Below are positions 61,442 to 64,000 of a stretch of 64,000 nucleotides of DNA, piece by piece. The notes under the pieces are model-generated. The model was not told where the DNA came from. It did no database searches and was given only the letters and a program-made list of their open reading frames with translations. Both the position numbers and the translations under genes were made by a program. The stretch's first letter is position 1. The number at the start of each line of letters is the position of its first letter. Source of the DNA: Rhizobacter sp. Root404 (GTDB taxonomy: Bacteria > Pseudomonadota > Gammaproteobacteria > Burkholderiales > Burkholderiaceae_C); contig NZ_LMDS01000004.1 of the NCBI RefSeq assembly GCF_001425865.1, positions 1,187,589-1,251,588 of the forward strand. The letters run 5' to 3'.

Positions 61442-62314
61442 CTACTCGCCCCAGGAATGCAGGCCTAGTGGTCCCGCTATTGAGCGCGCATATCCAGCGA
61501 CCTGCACTCTCCCGCCTTCAACTTGCGGGATCGTTGCAATCAACCGGCAAGGGACACCCATGTCCTCGCCCTGGTTCACGACGATCTCCTGCCCTGGCGG
61601 GTATCCGAGGGTACGCAGATAGCCGGCCAAGGCAGCTGCGGCGGCACCGGTCGCGGGGTCTTCAACTAGACCCCCGTATGCAAAAGCATTTCGGACGTGG
61701 AACATCTCCGCGGACTCTTCATAGCAGAGCATTGCTGTCACCCATCCGAAACGCTGCATTAGCTCGCGGCCGGATGCGAAGTCATACCTCATGCCTGCCA
61801 ATAGTTTGCGGCTGACGACTGGAATAAAGATGTGTCGCGCTCCCGCGTCGATCAGCGCGGGGGGTAGGTCGCCGATGTCATTTTGTTTGAGCCTAAAGAG
61901 CGTCATTGCTTCGTCCCACTGATCGGCAGGCACGGGAACGGAGTGAGACGGTGGCGAAACGAATGAGGCCCAACCGAGCTTGCCCCGACTGTCCCCGGTG
62001 ACTTCAATATCACCATTTCTAAGCTTCAATTTGAATTCGCCGGGTCCTTCTCGACGAGCCAGACAAGCGCCAAGTGCGATGGTGGCATGACCACAAAATG
62101 GAATCTCTGTCGCCGGCGAGAAATAGCGTACGGCCCATGCGTTCTCAAGAGGGGCGGCAAACACAGTCTCCGAGTAGCCGAGGTGCTTTGCGATCTCCTG
62201 CATCAGCTGATTTGATGGAAGCTCGCTTCCAACCAATACGCCGGCCGGATTTCCACCTCGAAGGCCGTCACAGAAGGCCGCAATGTGTTCCATCATTTCG
62301 AAATTAGCGCTCAT
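61442..62314 (-). CDS. PhzF-family isomerase/epimerase
   Basis: 290 residues. PhzF motifs: GNPAGVL, LGYSETVFAA with the catalytic Glu, YFSPATEIPFCGHATIALG and VEDPATGAAAAALAGYL. PhzF proper isomerises a phenazine precursor; most relatives have unknown substrates. No other phenazine genes lie nearby. Two further Met codons near the start are alternatives. Confidence 0.9.
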   Translation of the reverse strand: MSANFEMMEHIAAFCDGLRGGNPAGVLVGSELPSNQLMQEIAKHLGYSETVFAAPLENAWAVRYFSPATEIPFCGHATIALGACLARREGPGEFKLKLRNGDIEVTGDSRGKLGWASFVSPPSHSVPVPADQWDEAMTLFRLKQNDIGDLPPALIDAGARHIFIPVVSRKLLAGMRYDFASGRELMQRFGWVTAMLCYEESAEMFHVRNAFAYGGLVEDPATGAAAAALAGYLRTLGYPPGQEIVVNQGEDMGVPCRLIATIPQVEGGRVQVAGYARSIAGPLGLHSWGE

Positions 62315-62403
62315 ACGAAACCTTACTATGTGATCGGAAATACTGCAGTGATTTAAGTTGGTCGGCGATACGAGGTTGAGATTTCATTGATCGCAGGCGC
62401 TTT

Positions 62404-63645
62404 TCATGCGGAGAACCGCTGCGGCGAAAAGGCCTCTGCCGGCACAAATGGAGTCGACCCGTCGATCAAGTCCGCTAGCAATCTCGCGCTTGCTGGTCCT
62501 AGGGTGAAACCTTGATGCCCGTGGCCGCAGTTCACCCACAACCCACGGTGCGCTGGTGCCATTCCAATGACGGGCTTCATGTCGGCGCAGCAAGGACGGT
62601 TCCCAACCCAAGGCTCGGACTCGACCGCAGTACCCAAGTACAGCATTGACCGGGCGCTCTTTTCCGCGCTTAAAAGTTGCCTTGGAGTCGAAGGCGCACC
62701 CAACTTGGCAATCTCGGCACCAGTGGTAATGCGTAGTCCCTGTGCTACGGGCGCAATGACATAGCCGCGTTCCTCATCAAGCGTGGGTACATTTACCTTT
62801 GCGCCTTGTTCAAAGTGGCGGTGATACCCGCGCTTCTCGAACAGCGGCCAAGAGTAGCCAAGCCGGCGCGTGAGTGGTCGCATTTCCGCTCCTAGTGCAA
62901 GGACAACGTGTTCCGCTTGAAGAAATCCTTTGCTCGAGCGCACTTGCCAACCTAGCGGGATGGGGCGAAGGGTAGTTGCATCACCCAGGACCACTTGCCC
63001 ACCAAGCTGTTGATAGAGGGCCGCATATCTCGCGACCAAGGCGCCAGGATCCGTCACATTCCACGTGTCAAGCCAATGCACTGCGCCGGCCAGGTCAGAG
63101 GTAAAGGACGGCTCGGCTATCGCGAGTGCATGAGAGTCAAGTTCATTAAATCTGACGCCGTAAATCGTCGAGACGCGCCGCGCGGAGCGCCTCGCCTTAT
63201 CCAGGGCTCCCCCTGTGCGGTACACAACTCGCAGGCCGTCACGCCTTACCAAATCTCCCGCACTCGCCAACTCGATGAACCGTTGGTGCTCCCTTATGCA
63301 TGCTGCGATGAGCTTCTGATAGTCATGGCTAATCGCCAGGTGCCTCGCTGGCGCTGAGGCCTTCCAATACGCTAAGAGTTGGGGCGCAGCGGACAGAAGC
63401 CCCTGGAGGTGGTAATGAACATGGGGACCAGTATTTAGCGCAATTGTCAGGAGAGAGCGCCAATCTCGCGGCATCGAATAGGGCTCCACCGCTTCTCGCT
63501 GGATAAGCCCAGCGTTGCCGTAAGAGGCCTCCTGACCGGGTGCGCGCCGATCAAGTAGGGTCACCTCGTACCCGCGGAGTCGGAGCTCAAGGGCGGCGCA
63601 TGTGCCGACCATCCCTGCTCCCAGAACCAAAACTTCCTTAGCCAT
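62404..63645 (-). CDS. D-amino-acid dehydrogenase-like FAD oxidoreductase
   Basis: 413 residues from ATG 63645. The FAD-binding motif VLVLGAGMVGTCAALELRLRG and the adenine-binding TLLDRRAPGQEASYGNAGLI are typical of DadA-type enzymes. The C-terminal GHGHQGFTLGPASARLLADL motif also fits. DadA oxidises D-amino acids and passes electrons to the respiratory chain. D-alanine or D-proline are possible substrates. It lies 51 nt after the thioesterase gene remnant start region and upstream of phzF on the same strand. Confidence 0.88.
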   Translation of the reverse strand: MAKEVLVLGAGMVGTCAALELRLRGYEVTLLDRRAPGQEASYGNAGLIQREAVEPYSMPRDWRSLLTIALNTGPHVHYHLQGLLSAAPQLLAYWKASAPARHLAISHDYQKLIAACIREHQRFIELASAGDLVRRDGLRVVYRTGGALDKARRSARRVSTIYGVRFNELDSHALAIAEPSFTSDLAGAVHWLDTWNVTDPGALVARYAALYQQLGGQVVLGDATTLRPIPLGWQVRSSKGFLQAEHVVLALGAEMRPLTRRLGYSWPLFEKRGYHRHFEQGAKVNVPTLDEERGYVIAPVAQGLRITTGAEIAKLGAPSTPRQLLSAEKSARSMLYLGTAVESEPWVGNRPCCADMKPVIGMAPAHRGLWVNCGHGHQGFTLGPASARLLADLIDGSTPFVPAEAFSPQRFSA

Positions 63646-63708
63646 CGTCGCGATCAACAGACCCAGTCCGATGGTTCAATTGCCTGCACCCGGCATCGGG
63701 AGCGCATG

Positions 63709-64000
63709 TCATTGGGGCACGTCGTCGCGGTGGCGAATAGATGGGAACATCCGGAAACTCCCACTCGCGCGTGCAATGAGTCGCCCTCCGGCTACCACCC
63801 GGCAATCGGCAAAGGTTAAGGCTCCCCCCACCTTGAGAACTGTTGGTCGAAATTCCACTATCTCCCCTACCTGGGCGGCGTCTACGAAATCGATTGAGAG
63901 CGAGGCGGTGACCCCTGTAGTACTGTCCCCGTGCTTACGGCGCGCTAGTAGCAGCGACGTTAATCCCATCGCCATGTCCGCCATGGCACATACGAATCCA
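63709..64000 (-). CDS. PaaI-like (hotdog) thioesterase, 5' end outside window
   Basis: 97 residues to the window edge. The frame stays open at the end, reading GFVCAMADMAMGLTSLLLAR (the helix of PaaI/YbgC-like hotdog folds), then TGVTASLSIDFVDAAQVGEI and FADCRVVAGGRLIARASGSF. The start and the catalytic residues in the first part are missing. It would hydrolyse an acyl-CoA. Its stop lies 63 nt before the DadA-like gene on the same strand. Confidence 0.8.
   Translation of the reverse strand, partial: GFVCAMADMAMGLTSLLLARRKHGDSTTGVTASLSIDFVDAAQVGEIVEFRPTVLKVGGALTFADCRVVAGGRLIARASGSFRMFPSIRHRDDVPQ

Noticed and set aside
1..64000. CRISPR arrays, rRNA or tRNA genes, complete insertion sequences
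   Set aside because: No spaced direct repeats, no rRNA stretch, no cloverleaf and no transposase other than the tns genes were seen.

Overview
This is a GC-rich stretch of a proteobacterial chromosome. The protein families suggest a betaproteobacterium of the order Burkholderiales, with Comamonadaceae (Variovorax/Acidovorax type) the most likely family. The pointers are a five-gene Liv transporter, a chrBAC operon, a Rap1a/Tai protein, many LysR and EamA genes and small Burkholderiales-type zinc proteins. This is inference from gene content; no rRNA, tRNA or marker gene was found to prove it.

Layout. (1) 1-8 kb: a class II aldolase fragment, then a surface or secreted block with a papain-like lipoprotein, an orphan Rap1a/Tai protein, a decayed trypsin-like protease and a PKD lipoprotein, ending with a LuxR-type regulator. 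(2) 8.5-17.6 kb: a Tn7-like transposition module (tnsA-tnsB-tnsC-tniQ, all overlapping) followed by probable cargo: an unknown gene, a D12-class adenine methylase, another unknown gene and an H-NS-like protein with two DNA-binding motifs. The transposon ends were not found. (3) 18-23 kb: an atypical NarL-type regulator, a SET methyltransferase, an SDR/nitrilase-like pair, a collagen-like secreted protein and a membrane-anchored protein. (4) 23.3-26.5 kb: a chromate-resistance operon chrB-chrA-chrC whose third gene is a superoxide dismutase-rhodanese fusion. (5) 26.7-31.2 kb: small envelope and zinc-binding genes. (6) 31-39.4 kb: bioB, a LysR regulator, a complete branched-chain/amide ABC transporter (livJHMGF) and a GNAT-GST fusion. 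(7) 39.5-55 kb: scattered metabolic, transport and regulatory genes, including a MarR-controlled operon, a LysR remnant and two LysR genes that start head to head. (8) 55-64 kb: a catabolic region with an enolase-superfamily enzyme, an AraC-ECH-MaoC-ligase operon, a divergent MarR/SnoaL pair, PhzF, a D-amino-acid dehydrogenase-like enzyme and a partial thioesterase.

The most unusual signal is a shared promoter module in front of three unlinked exported-protein genes (peptidase, PKD lipoprotein, collagen-like). Each has a 16-nt near-palindrome about 65 nt before its ATG, followed at an identical distance by ACACT. One copy lies between the PKD gene and the LuxR regulator gene, which suggests a small exoprotein regulon. 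The second most notable item is the Tn7-like element, because of its short TniQ, its methylase with a start codon inside a hairpin, and its duplicated H-NS DNA-binding motif.
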